Assembly: GCA_031426735.1 (NCBI GenBank)
Contig: JASJPK010000048.1
Coordinates: 1 to 64,000, forward strand
From: PFJX01 sp031426735
Lineage (GTDB): Bacteria; Pseudomonadota; Gammaproteobacteria; Burkholderiales; Thiobacillaceae
Direction of reading: 5' to 3'
DNA: 64,000 nt
Part shown: one piece after another, positions 32,669 through 39,804 of the stretch
How the letters are laid out: each line of letters begins with the position of its first letter
Position numbering within the stretch: position 1 is the stretch's first letter
The notes under the pieces: model-generated
Database searches by the model: none
The model's input: only the letters and a program-made list of their open reading frames with translations
Told to the model about the DNA's origin: nothing
Made by a program: the position numbers and the translations under genes

Positions 32669-33217
32669 TTAGTTGATGCTGATGCGACCTGCGTTGGAAC
32701 GGCGACGCAGTTGCAGACCGACCAGGCCCAGACCGGCAACCAGCATGGCCCAGGTTTCGGGCTCGGGTACGGGCAGCGTGGTGACGGCAAATACATATTG
32801 ACCGCCAAACATGCCATTTGCGTTACCGGATACGGAGAAATGGTAGTCGTCTGCAGGGGTAAATACACCGGACCCCAACTTGATTTGGGCGCTACTTCCC
32901 GGGGCAAGATCGAGGTCCTGGATCAGTGTGTTGTCACCGCGATACAGCTGAACCGACAGTCCATCGATGTTGTACAGATTCACTAAGGGGGAGAGGCTGA
33001 TCGACAAGTTGCTGACAGAGCCGCCCGCCCAAATAGGAGAGCCAACTACGTCAAAAATCCAGGTGTCAGAAAATGTACCAATAGATTTGGTAATGACCTG
33101 AGCGAAGGATGCGTTTGCCGGCGCAGTACCAATATCAACGGTCATGGCATGAGCTGCACTGATGCTGACAAGGCTGCAGGTTAGTGCGGCAGTAAGTAGT
33201 TTGAGTTTGTGATTCAT
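32669..33217 (-). CDS. PEP-CTERM sorting-domain protein
   Basis: This 182-residue secreted protein has a signal peptide (KLLTAALTCSLVSISAAHA, cleavage after about residue 24), a beta-rich middle without cysteines, and the C-terminal sorting signal VPEPETWAML, a hydrophobic helix and RRRSN. PEP-CTERM proteins are processed by exosortase EpsH/XrtA and delivered to the surface or extracellular matrix; no exosortase is in the window. The ATG at 33217 has GGAGGCCCACCCCC-type leader sequence. A start further upstream would add 14 residues before the signal. A sigma-54 promoter lies 94-109 bases upstream and a terminator follows, so it is monocistronic. Confidence 0.9.
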   Translation of the reverse strand: MNHKLKLLTAALTCSLVSISAAHAMTVDIGTAPANASFAQVITKSIGTFSDTWIFDVVGSPIWAGGSVSNLSISLSPLVNLYNIDGLSVQLYRGDNTLIQDLDLAPGSSAQIKLGSGVFTPADDYHFSVSGNANGMFGGQYVFAVTTLPVPEPETWAMLVAGLGLVGLQLRRRSNAGRISIN

Positions 33218-33296
33218 GGGGGTGGGCCTCCGAAAGTTGATGCTAGGTTCAAAACACAAAATGTCGCTAAATCATGTGATGTATCTCATGCACATC

Positions 33297-33310
33297 TTGA
33301 CTGTAGTCAA
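33297..33310. promoter_or_regulatory. perfect palindrome at the PEP-CTERM transcription start
   Basis: TTGACT-GT-AGTCAA directly abuts the sigma-54 -12 element and would span the predicted start site. It could be an operator or a 5'-terminal mRNA hairpin. Confidence 0.45.
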
Positions 33311-33326
33311 AGCAAATCGCGTGCCA
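33311..33326 (-). promoter_or_regulatory. sigma-54 (RpoN) promoter of the PEP-CTERM gene
   Basis: On the minus strand TGGCACGCGATTTGCT has the -24 element TGGCACG and the -12 element TTGCT at the obligatory spacing. It matches the consensus TGGCACG-N4-TTGCW at every defined position. The predicted start is near 33299, giving a leader of about 80 bases. RpoN control of PEP-CTERM genes by the PrsK/PrsR pair is known from floc-forming betaproteobacteria. Confidence 0.8.
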
Positions 33327-33389
33327 TCAACATAAGTGATTGATTTATATATAACTCGCAGGAATCTTGACAAGGTGTGTAAGAAATAT

Positions 33390-33403
33390 CGACACAAATG
33401 TCG
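33390..33403. promoter_or_regulatory. palindrome upstream of the sigma-54 promoter, possible enhancer site
   Basis: CGACA-CAAA-TGTCG lies 64-77 bases upstream of the -24 element, where an activator of RpoN could bind. Its half AATGTCGCTA recurs at about 33260 in the leader. Confidence 0.45.
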
Positions 33404-33495
33404 CTATATGACTCGCGTATCGTGAATCTGCAAACGGTCGTATGGCACCCCCGTTGCGCGCTGGGTGAACTCGAATCGCTTCCCTTTTGCGAGAC

Positions 33496-34899
33496 TCAGG
33501 GGTGGAGGTTCGTCGCGAACGATGGGAACGAAAAGGTTACGCTGGGCTGCAAAGTCGACATTGCCGCTCCGATTGCGCTCTGTATCCGGGCCAAGGCGTC
33601 CGGATTGTCTGCTTCAAAACGGACAATGACCGTCGGTGTAGTGTTCGAGGCACGTACCAGGCCGAAGCCATCGGGATATTCAACACGCAATCCGTCGATA
33701 TGGATGACTCGGCTTGCGCCCTCGAAATGAGCGTTTTCCTGCAGTTTTGCGACAAATCGGTGCGCTTCGCCTTCCCGCATCTCGATCTGGATTTCGGGGG
33801 TGCAGACCGAATCCGGCAAATTTTGCAGGCACGCATCGATGTCCGCCTGGTGGGATAAATATTCGAGCAGTCTTGCGCCGGCATAAAGTCCGTCGTCGAA
33901 ACCGTACCAACGTTCCTTGAAGAAGATGTGGCCGCTCAATTCGCCGGCCAGTAGTGCTCCGGTTTCCCGCATTTTTGCCTTGATCAAGGAGTGGCCGCTT
34001 TTCCACATCAGTGGATTGCCGCCGCGGTCTTCGATCCACTTGACCAGATTGCGTGTCGATTTGACGTCGAATATGACGGTAGCGCCCGGGTTGCGCGATA
34101 GCACGTCATCCGCGAACAACATCAACTGACGATCGGGAAAGATGATGCTGCCTGCTTTGGTGACGACACCTAGGCGGTCGCCGTCGCCATCGAAGGCGAT
34201 GCCGATATCCGCGTCGCTGTTCTGCAGGTGAGCGATCAGGTCAACCAGATTGGCGGGAACGGATGGATCGGGGTGATGGTTGGGAAAGTGTCCATCGACC
34301 TCGCAGAACAGTGCTTCCACCGTACAACCCATGGCGCGATAAAGTGCGGGGGCGAATGCGCCTGCGGCACCATTGCCGGCATCGACGATGATTTTCAGCG
34401 GACGCGCCAGCTTGACGTCTCCGCTAATTCGGCGAAGGTACTCGGCGGCGATATCGTGGTGGCGATATTCACCATGACCGTGTGCAAGGTCATTGCTGAC
34501 AATGCGGCTGCGCAAGGCCTGGATGGCTTCACCGGAAAGGGTTTCACCCGCCAGCACGACCTTGAGGCCGTTGTAATCGGGCGGGTTGTGCGAGCCGGTA
34601 ACCATGACCGCACTGTTGCTGCCAAGCTGAAAAGCAGCGAAGTAGGCCATCGGAGTGGCGACCATGCCCAGGTCGATCACGTTGATGCCGGCTTTTTGTA
34701 TGCCGCGTGCCAGAGCTGCCGCCAGTTCGAAACCGGACAGACGTCCGTCGCGGCCGATCACGATATCGCTTTGTCGACGCACGCGCGCTTCCGATGCAAT
34801 CGCATGGCCAATCTTTTCGACGATCTCTGCGCTTAGCGTTTTACCTACGATGCCGCGCACGTCGTAAGCCTTGAATATTTCCGCTGGTATGGCCTGCAC
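33496..34899 (-). CDS. phosphomannomutase/phosphoglucomutase
   Basis: This 467-residue alpha-D-phosphohexomutase of the AlgC/ManB type interconverts hexose-6-P and hexose-1-P for sugar-nucleotide and polysaccharide synthesis. Motifs are FKAYDVRGIVG at the N-terminus, the phosphoserine loop TGSHNPPDYNG near 100, the metal loop DGDGDRLG near 242, the sugar-binding GELSGH loop and a C-terminal phosphate-binding domain ending in RASNTTPTVIVRFE. The ATG at 34899 has GGAGGGACAG upstream. The candidate small RNA and its terminators lie just upstream on the same strand. Confidence 0.95.
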   Translation of the reverse strand: MQAIPAEIFKAYDVRGIVGKTLSAEIVEKIGHAIASEARVRRQSDIVIGRDGRLSGFELAAALARGIQKAGINVIDLGMVATPMAYFAAFQLGSNSAVMVTGSHNPPDYNGLKVVLAGETLSGEAIQALRSRIVSNDLAHGHGEYRHHDIAAEYLRRISGDVKLARPLKIIVDAGNGAAGAFAPALYRAMGCTVEALFCEVDGHFPNHHPDPSVPANLVDLIAHLQNSDADIGIAFDGDGDRLGVVTKAGSIIFPDRQLMLFADDVLSRNPGATVIFDVKSTRNLVKWIEDRGGNPLMWKSGHSLIKAKMRETGALLAGELSGHIFFKERWYGFDDGLYAGARLLEYLSHQADIDACLQNLPDSVCTPEIQIEMREGEAHRFVAKLQENAHFEGASRVIHIDGLRVEYPDGFGLVRASNTTPTVIVRFEADNPDALARIQSAIGAAMSTLQPSVTFSFPSFATNLHP

Positions 34900-34952
34900 G
34901 CTGTCCCTCCGTCACGAAAGGGAATTATCTTTTATTTGCCGTGCGGGCTGGT

Positions 34953-34965
34953 GTACGAATCGTAC
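34953..34965. promoter_or_regulatory. 13-base palindrome before the phosphomannomutase gene
   Basis: GTACGA-A-TCGTAC is a perfect palindrome between the small-RNA terminator and the mutase start, possibly an operator for the mutase gene. Confidence 0.3.
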
Positions 34966-34969
34966 CCAC

Positions 34970-35002
34970 AAAAAAAGAGCGGCATCGGAGACCGATGCCG
35001 CT
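34970..35002 (-). terminator. strong Rho-independent terminator (second of a tandem)
   Basis: AGCGGCATCGG-TCT-CCGATGCCGCT (minus-strand sense) is an 11-base-pair stem followed by TTTTTTTG. No annotated minus-strand gene ends here, so it must end an unannotated transcript. Confidence 0.85.
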
Positions 35003-35003
35003 T

Positions 35004-35131
35004 GAAAAACCGCCATTGCGGCGGTCAGGGAGGTTAGTTGGGAGGCCCTGCCTCAGCTTGATCAGATAAGAGCAATTTCTGTACCTGATCTGAGGTTCCT
35101 TGCCGCGCCAGTAACAGCGCGACACCGACCG
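35004..35131 (-). ncRNA. candidate small RNA
   Basis: Between a sigma-70-like promoter and two tandem terminators lies about 128 bases without a credible reading frame. The predicted RNA has a hairpin with stem CGCGC/GCGCG, a larger bulged stem-loop (CCTCAG with CTGAGG, enclosing ATCAG with CTGAT) and a terminator ACCGCC-GCAAT-GGCGGT-TTTTC at 35005-35025. A minus-strand frame covers part of it (ending at 35034) but has no ATG, GTG or TTG start. I do not recognise a known family. The rest of the 34900-35332 gap holds the hemN leader and no other visible gene. Confidence 0.5.
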
Positions 35132-35137
35132 AAAGCT

Positions 35138-35167
35138 CTAATACGAAAGATATACTAACTGCGTCAA
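35138..35167 (-). promoter_or_regulatory. sigma-70-type promoter of the candidate small RNA
   Basis: On the minus strand TTGACG and TATTAG are 18 bases apart. The -35 matches five of six consensus bases and the -10 four of six. The predicted start is near 35131. Confidence 0.45.
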
Positions 35168-35332
35168 AAGTTCATCATTTTTGTTGAGATTTTGATGGGT
35201 CTAAATGTACCGGTGTAGAAATTAATCATGTATTCGGGGCTCATAGAACCTGGGCTTGAACGAGTTCACGCCTGCTGTTCCGCGTTTTTCCCGGCCCGCC
35301 TACAATCGGGCTAACCTGAAGCGAGTAGACCT

Positions 35333-36712
35333 ATGTCCAAATTCACCGCCCTGTTGGAGAAGTACAGCAAGCCGGGGCCGCGCTATACCTCTTATCCGAC
35401 CGCGCCTTACTTCCACTCCGGCTTCACCGAGGCCGATTGGCTGCAAGAGTTGCAGTCTTCGCAGGACGAGGCACGCGGCCTGTCGCTCTATGCCCACATC
35501 CCCTTCTGCGACACGCTTTGTTATTACTGCGGCTGCAACATGGTGGCGACGGGCGACTACAGCAAAGCCGATACCTATCTGCACCATCTGGAACTGGAAA
35601 TGTCGCGGGTCGCACAATTGACCGATCCGCGCCGTCTGGTGAAACAGCTGCATCTGGGCGGCGGCACGCCGACTTACCTGAAGCCGGACGATATTCGCCG
35701 CTTGATGGCGATGTTTCGCACCCGCTTCACCATCGCACCGGACGCCGAAATGGGCTGCGAAGCCGATCCGCGCGAACTGACGCGGGAACATCTGGCAGCG
35801 CTGCGCGAGTCGGGTTTCAACCGGTTGTCGCTCGGTGTGCAGGATCTCGACGACAAGGTACAGAAAGCGGTCAATCGGGTGCAGCCCGAGGCGATGATCG
35901 AGCAGGTCTATCACTGGGCACGCGAGTTGGGCTTCCAGAGCATCAATATGGACCTGATCGTCGGTCTGCCGCACCAGAGCACAGTGAGCTTCGCGCATAC
36001 GCTGGACCGTGTCCTGGCCTGGGCGCCGGATCGTTTCGCCATCTTCGCCTACGCGCACGTGCCCTGGATGAAGAAGCATCAGAAGCTGATCAACGAGCCG
36101 GATCTGCCCAGCTTTGCGACGCGGCTCGACCTGCAGCAACTGATCCACGACCGTCTTGGTGCGGCCGGGTACCAGAACGTCGGCATGGACCACTACGCCA
36201 AGCCCGACGACGAGATGGTGAAAGCGCAGAAGAACAAGACTTTGTGGCGCAATTTCCAGGGCTACACGACGCACAAGAATTGCGACATCTATGCTTTTGG
36301 CGCCTCCAGCATCAGCCAGACGCGCGATGTCTACATGCAGAACGAAAAGAACATCAAGCAGTACCAGGACCGTGTCGCCGCCGGGCATCTGCCGGTGGAG
36401 CGGGGTTTGCGGCTGACGCATGAGGACCAGATCCGGCGCGATTTGATCACCCGCATCATGTGCGACATGGAGTTGGATACCGCCGCATTCGGTGCGGAAT
36501 GGGGCGTCGATTTCTCGGAAAAGTTTGCCGATGGCCTGGCCGAATTGCCGGCCCTGGCAGAAGACGGCCTGGTCCGCCTGGAGCCCGGCCGCATCGTCGT
36601 GACGCAGTTGGGCAGCTTGTTCCTGCGCAACATCGCGATGGGGTTCGATGCCTATCTGAAGGAAGCGGCACAAACGCAGGGTCAGCAACCGCGCTACTCG
36701 CGCACCGCTTGA
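35333..36712 (+). CDS. hemN: oxygen-independent coproporphyrinogen III oxidase
   Basis: This 459-residue radical-SAM enzyme decarboxylates coproporphyrinogen III in anaerobic haem synthesis. The cluster motif is PFCDTLCYYCGC with CX3CX2C near 59-66, preceded by RYTSYPTAPYF, which is typical of true HemN as opposed to HemW. LGGGTPTYL, GVQDLDDKVQKAVNR and ASSISQTRDVYMQNEK follow. It makes sense in an organism with a microaerobic cbb3 oxidase. I found no full FNR box in its leader. A terminator follows. Confidence 0.97.
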   Translation: MSKFTALLEKYSKPGPRYTSYPTAPYFHSGFTEADWLQELQSSQDEARGLSLYAHIPFCDTLCYYCGCNMVATGDYSKADTYLHHLELEMSRVAQLTDPRRLVKQLHLGGGTPTYLKPDDIRRLMAMFRTRFTIAPDAEMGCEADPRELTREHLAALRESGFNRLSLGVQDLDDKVQKAVNRVQPEAMIEQVYHWARELGFQSINMDLIVGLPHQSTVSFAHTLDRVLAWAPDRFAIFAYAHVPWMKKHQKLINEPDLPSFATRLDLQQLIHDRLGAAGYQNVGMDHYAKPDDEMVKAQKNKTLWRNFQGYTTHKNCDIYAFGASSISQTRDVYMQNEKNIKQYQDRVAAGHLPVERGLRLTHEDQIRRDLITRIMCDMELDTAAFGAEWGVDFSEKFADGLAELPALAEDGLVRLEPGRIVVTQLGSLFLRNIAMGFDAYLKEAAQTQGQQPRYSRTA

Positions 36713-36725
36713 TCGCCTGGAAATG

Positions 36726-36758
36726 AAAAAAGCCGGCTGATGCTTCAGCCGGCTTTTT
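36726..36758. terminator. bidirectional Rho-independent terminator
   Basis: AAAAAAGCCGGCTGA-TGCT-TCAGCCGGCTTTTT lies between convergent hemN and the DUF302 gene, with an A-run on one side and a T-run on the other, so it can serve both. Confidence 0.9.
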
Positions 36759-36775
36759 AACGGTTGTGTTGCCGC

Positions 36776-37285
36776 TTACTGCAGGATGGCCTTGTACAGC
36801 GCCTCTTCTTCCGCACCCAACTCGGCCATCGCCTTGGCCAAGTCGCCTGGCAGCGTTTTGGCCAGATTGGTCAGATTCATCCGCACCACGTAAAGCTGTC
36901 CGTCCTTGCCATCGAACACGGTGGCGCGGCAGGGTAGCGGCGGTGCTTTGCCGCCGCCGGCCTTGGCGATTTTCTCGTTGGCGCCGGCCGGACAAAGATG
37001 AATCACCTTCATCCGTTTCACCTCAGTGGCCCCCGCCGCCTTCATCTGCGCCTGCATGTCCTGCACCGCGCCGACTTTCCAGCCACGTTTCTCCGCGCCG
37101 GTCTTGATCGCGTTGACGGTTTCCTCGAACCCCAGCTTCGATTTGCGCAGGTCGAACATCACCGACATGAGCTGTGCCTGCTGCAGCATGGCTTTCTGCA
37201 TCTGCTCGGGAGTGGGTTGGGCCGGGGTTTGTGCCAGGGCGGGCAGGCTGAATGCCAGCAGGGCGAAGAGATTGAACGCTTTCAT
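36776..37285 (-). CDS. DUF302 family exported protein
   Basis: This 169-residue protein has a signal peptide (FNLFALLAFSLPALA, cut before QTPAQP), a region MLQQAQLMSVMFDLRKSKLGFEET, and the DUF302-type core with GWKVGAVQDMQAQMK, VKRMKVIHLCPAG, PPLPCRATVFDGKDGQLYV and a C-terminal helix. It is a more distant paralogue of the two DUF302 proteins at 61-62.7 kb, sharing the pattern of one Cys in CP and one in PCR. Function unknown; some DUF302 proteins act in sulphur metabolism. It follows the zf-CHCC gene by 15 bases. Confidence 0.85.
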   Translation of the reverse strand: MKAFNLFALLAFSLPALAQTPAQPTPEQMQKAMLQQAQLMSVMFDLRKSKLGFEETVNAIKTGAEKRGWKVGAVQDMQAQMKAAGATEVKRMKVIHLCPAGANEKIAKAGGGKAPPLPCRATVFDGKDGQLYVVRMNLTNLAKTLPGDLAKAMAELGAEEEALYKAILQ

Positions 37286-37300
37286 GGCAGGACTCCGGGT

Positions 37301-37528
37301 TTAGTGCGAGTGGCGCGACTGGCCATTCCAGCCGTGCAGTTTGTACAGCGTGCCGCAGTAGGGACACAGCGCCTCACCCGTTTCCTGCACCGGAATGAAC
37401 ACGCGCGGATGGCCGCTCCACAGGCTGTCCGTCGGCAGTGGGCAATGCAGCGGCAGATCGGTCTCGCTGACTTCGACGATGCGTTGCGTATGCGTTGCGG
37501 GAGCGCTCATGTCGGTTTTCTCAGACAT
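37301..37528 (-). CDS. zf-CHCC zinc-finger domain protein
   Basis: This 75-residue protein has the CHCC pattern: one Cys in LHCPLP, HPRVFI, and CPYCGTLYKLHG (C..H..CXXC). This domain is shared with mitochondrial NDUFS6; the bacterial versions are small and of unknown role. Its start overlaps the ilvE stop by eight bases, so it is co-translated with ilvE, an arrangement seen in many betaproteobacteria. Confidence 0.88.
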   Translation of the reverse strand: MSEKTDMSAPATHTQRIVEVSETDLPLHCPLPTDSLWSGHPRVFIPVQETGEALCPYCGTLYKLHGWNGQSRHSH

Positions 37529-38441
37529 GCGCCAGCCAACTGGCGTGCGGCTCGGATTTGCCCTGCACGCAGTCGAAATACAGCGCTTGCAGTTGCGTCG
37601 TGATCGGACCGCGGTCGCCCGTGCCGATGGCGCGGTTGTCGAGTTCCCGGATCGGCGTCACTTCCGCGGCGGTGCCGGTGAAGAAGGCCTCGTCGGCGCA
37701 GTAGACCTCGTCGCGCGTGATGCGTTTTTCGATCACCGGGATGCCCAGTTCTCCGGCCAGCCTGACGATGGTGTCGCGCGTGATGCCCTCCAGCGCAGAA
37801 GTCAGATCCGGCGTGTACAGCTTGCCGTTGCGCACGATGAACACGTTTTCGCCGGAGCCTTCCGCGACAAAACCTTCCACATCCAGCAACAGGGCTTCCT
37901 GGTAGCCATCCATCTCGGCTTCGCGGTGCGCCAGGATCGAATTCATGTAATTGCCGTTGGCCTTGGCCTTGCACATCGTGATGTTGACGTGATGCCGGGT
38001 GAAGGAAGACGTCTTCACGCGTATGCCATGCTCCAGTGCTTCCTTGCCCAGATAGGCGCCCCACGGCCAGGCCGCGACGATGACGTGGGTGGACAGGGTC
38101 TTCGCGGAAATGCCCATCGCTTCGGCGCCGTAGAACGCCATCGGGCGCAGATAGCCGGATTTGAGGCCGTTCTCGCGCACCACGGCTTTTTGCGCCGCGT
38201 TCAACGTCTCTTTATCGAACGGCATCTTCATGCCGAGAATGTGGGCCGAGCGGAACAGGCGGTCGGTATGGTCCTGCAGGCGGAAGATCGCCGGACCGGC
38301 GGCGGTTTCGTAGGCGCGGACGCCTTCGAATACGCCCATGCCGTAGTGCAGGGTGTGGGTCAGAACATGGGTCGTGGCTTCGCGCCAGGGCACCATTTTG
38401 CCGTCGTACCAGATGAGACCGTCGCGGTCGGCCATGGACAT
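37521..38441 (-). CDS. ilvE: branched-chain amino acid aminotransferase
   Basis: This 306-residue fold-type IV PLP enzyme catalyses the last step of valine, leucine and isoleucine synthesis. Motifs are GLIWYDGKMVPWREA, YGMGVFEGVRAYE, the PLP-lysine region CKAKANGNYMNSILA, and EGSGENVFIVRNGKLYTP. The ATG at 38441 yields the family length and N-terminus; the open frame extends upstream to 38585 without homology. It is divergent from exbB across 240 bases that contain two hairpins and the exbB promoter. Confidence 0.96.
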   Translation of the reverse strand: MSMADRDGLIWYDGKMVPWREATTHVLTHTLHYGMGVFEGVRAYETAAGPAIFRLQDHTDRLFRSAHILGMKMPFDKETLNAAQKAVVRENGLKSGYLRPMAFYGAEAMGISAKTLSTHVIVAAWPWGAYLGKEALEHGIRVKTSSFTRHHVNITMCKAKANGNYMNSILAHREAEMDGYQEALLLDVEGFVAEGSGENVFIVRNGKLYTPDLTSALEGITRDTIVRLAGELGIPVIEKRITRDEVYCADEAFFTGTAAEVTPIRELDNRAIGTGDRGPITTQLQALYFDCVQGKSEPHASWLAHV

Positions 38442-38513
38442 GTTGAAAACTCCGGAAAGCGCTGAAAAGGGCCGCCATTTTAGCCCAGCGCCCCGCTTCC
38501 CGGTTAACCGTGG

Positions 38514-38551
38514 CAGTTGTGCAACTGTCAAATGCCCGCTTGTGTGCGGGC
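38514..38551. repeat. two adjacent palindromes in the ilvE-exbB intergenic region
   Basis: CAGTTG-TG-CAACTG (38514-38527) and GCCCGC-TTGTGT-GCGGGC (38534-38551) are perfect inverted repeats 73 bases upstream of the ilvE start. They may be operators or mRNA-leader hairpins for ilvE. Confidence 0.45.
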
Positions 38552-38646
38552 AACTATTTCCCACCGTGTGTCGGAGAAACGACAAAGAAAAGCACAGGCG
38601 TGCTGCGGATTAATTTAGCTCACGGCTGTACGTATTAGTGACTGCT

Positions 38647-38652
38647 TATAAT
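38647..38652 (+). promoter_or_regulatory. -10 element of the exbB promoter
   Basis: A perfect TATAAT with TG four bases upstream of it lies 30 bases before the exbB start. No clear -35 is seen at the usual spacing, so activation or a TG-assisted promoter is likely. Confidence 0.45.
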
Positions 38653-38681
38653 GCATCCGCTTAATTCTCCGACGCCCCGCC

Positions 38682-39356
<675 letters not shown>

Positions 39357-39357
39357 T

Positions 39358-39804
39358 ATGGCGCTCCGGTCAAATTCCAGCCTGAATTCGGGGGAAACCG
39401 ACTTTCAGACCATGAGTGAAATCAACGTCACGCCGCTGGTCGACGTGATGCTCGTTCTACTCACAATCTTCATGGTCACCGCGCCGTTCATCCTGCAATC
39501 GGTCAAGGTCAAATTGCCGGAAACCTCGCCGGTCGCCGCGCTCAAACCGGCGCCGGCGCGGGTGGTCAGCGTGCAACCGGACGGCAAGGTCTTCCTCGGC
39601 CGCGACGGCATCGAACTGCCGCTGCTGGAAGCCAGCCTGAAGGCCGAACTGGCGAAGACGCCCGATCTCACCGTGCAGTTGCGCGCCGATGCCGGCGTGC
39701 CGTACGGCCGCATCACCGAAGTCATGGCGGCGGTTAGCCGCGCCGGCGTCGCCAAACTCAGCTTCGTCACCGCCGCCGCGCCGAAGGGTCGGGTCGGTAA
39801 GTGA
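39358..39804 (+). CDS. exbD: ExbD/TolR family biopolymer transport protein
   Basis: This 148-residue single-pass protein has the channel helix INVTPLVDVMLVLLTIFMV with the essential Asp (VDVML) and a periplasmic domain ending in TAAAPKGRVGK. The ATG at 39358 follows the exbB stop by one base. Its TGA overlaps the GTG start of the TonB-like gene (GTGA), so the three form a coupled operon. Confidence 0.95.
   Translation: MALRSNSSLNSGETDFQTMSEINVTPLVDVMLVLLTIFMVTAPFILQSVKVKLPETSPVAALKPAPARVVSVQPDGKVFLGRDGIELPLLEASLKAELAKTPDLTVQLRADAGVPYGRITEVMAAVSRAGVAKLSFVTAAAPKGRVGK

Noticed and set aside
35034..35158. possible small protein in the candidate small-RNA region
   Set aside because: The frame reads plausibly (hydrophobic segment, then SDQVQKLLLSDQ-like sequence) but is closed upstream by TGA and contains no ATG, GTG or TTG start, so the RNA reading is preferred.
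35195..35215. FNR box upstream of hemN
   Set aside because: TTTTGATGGGTCTAAA has one good half site (TTGAT), but the second half matches only three of five positions.
35333..36712. HemW-type (haem chaperone) assignment for the radical-SAM gene
   Set aside because: The RYTSYPTAPYF start, the additional cluster-adjacent Cys and the length of 459 residues fit HemN; HemW is about 380-400 residues and lacks these.
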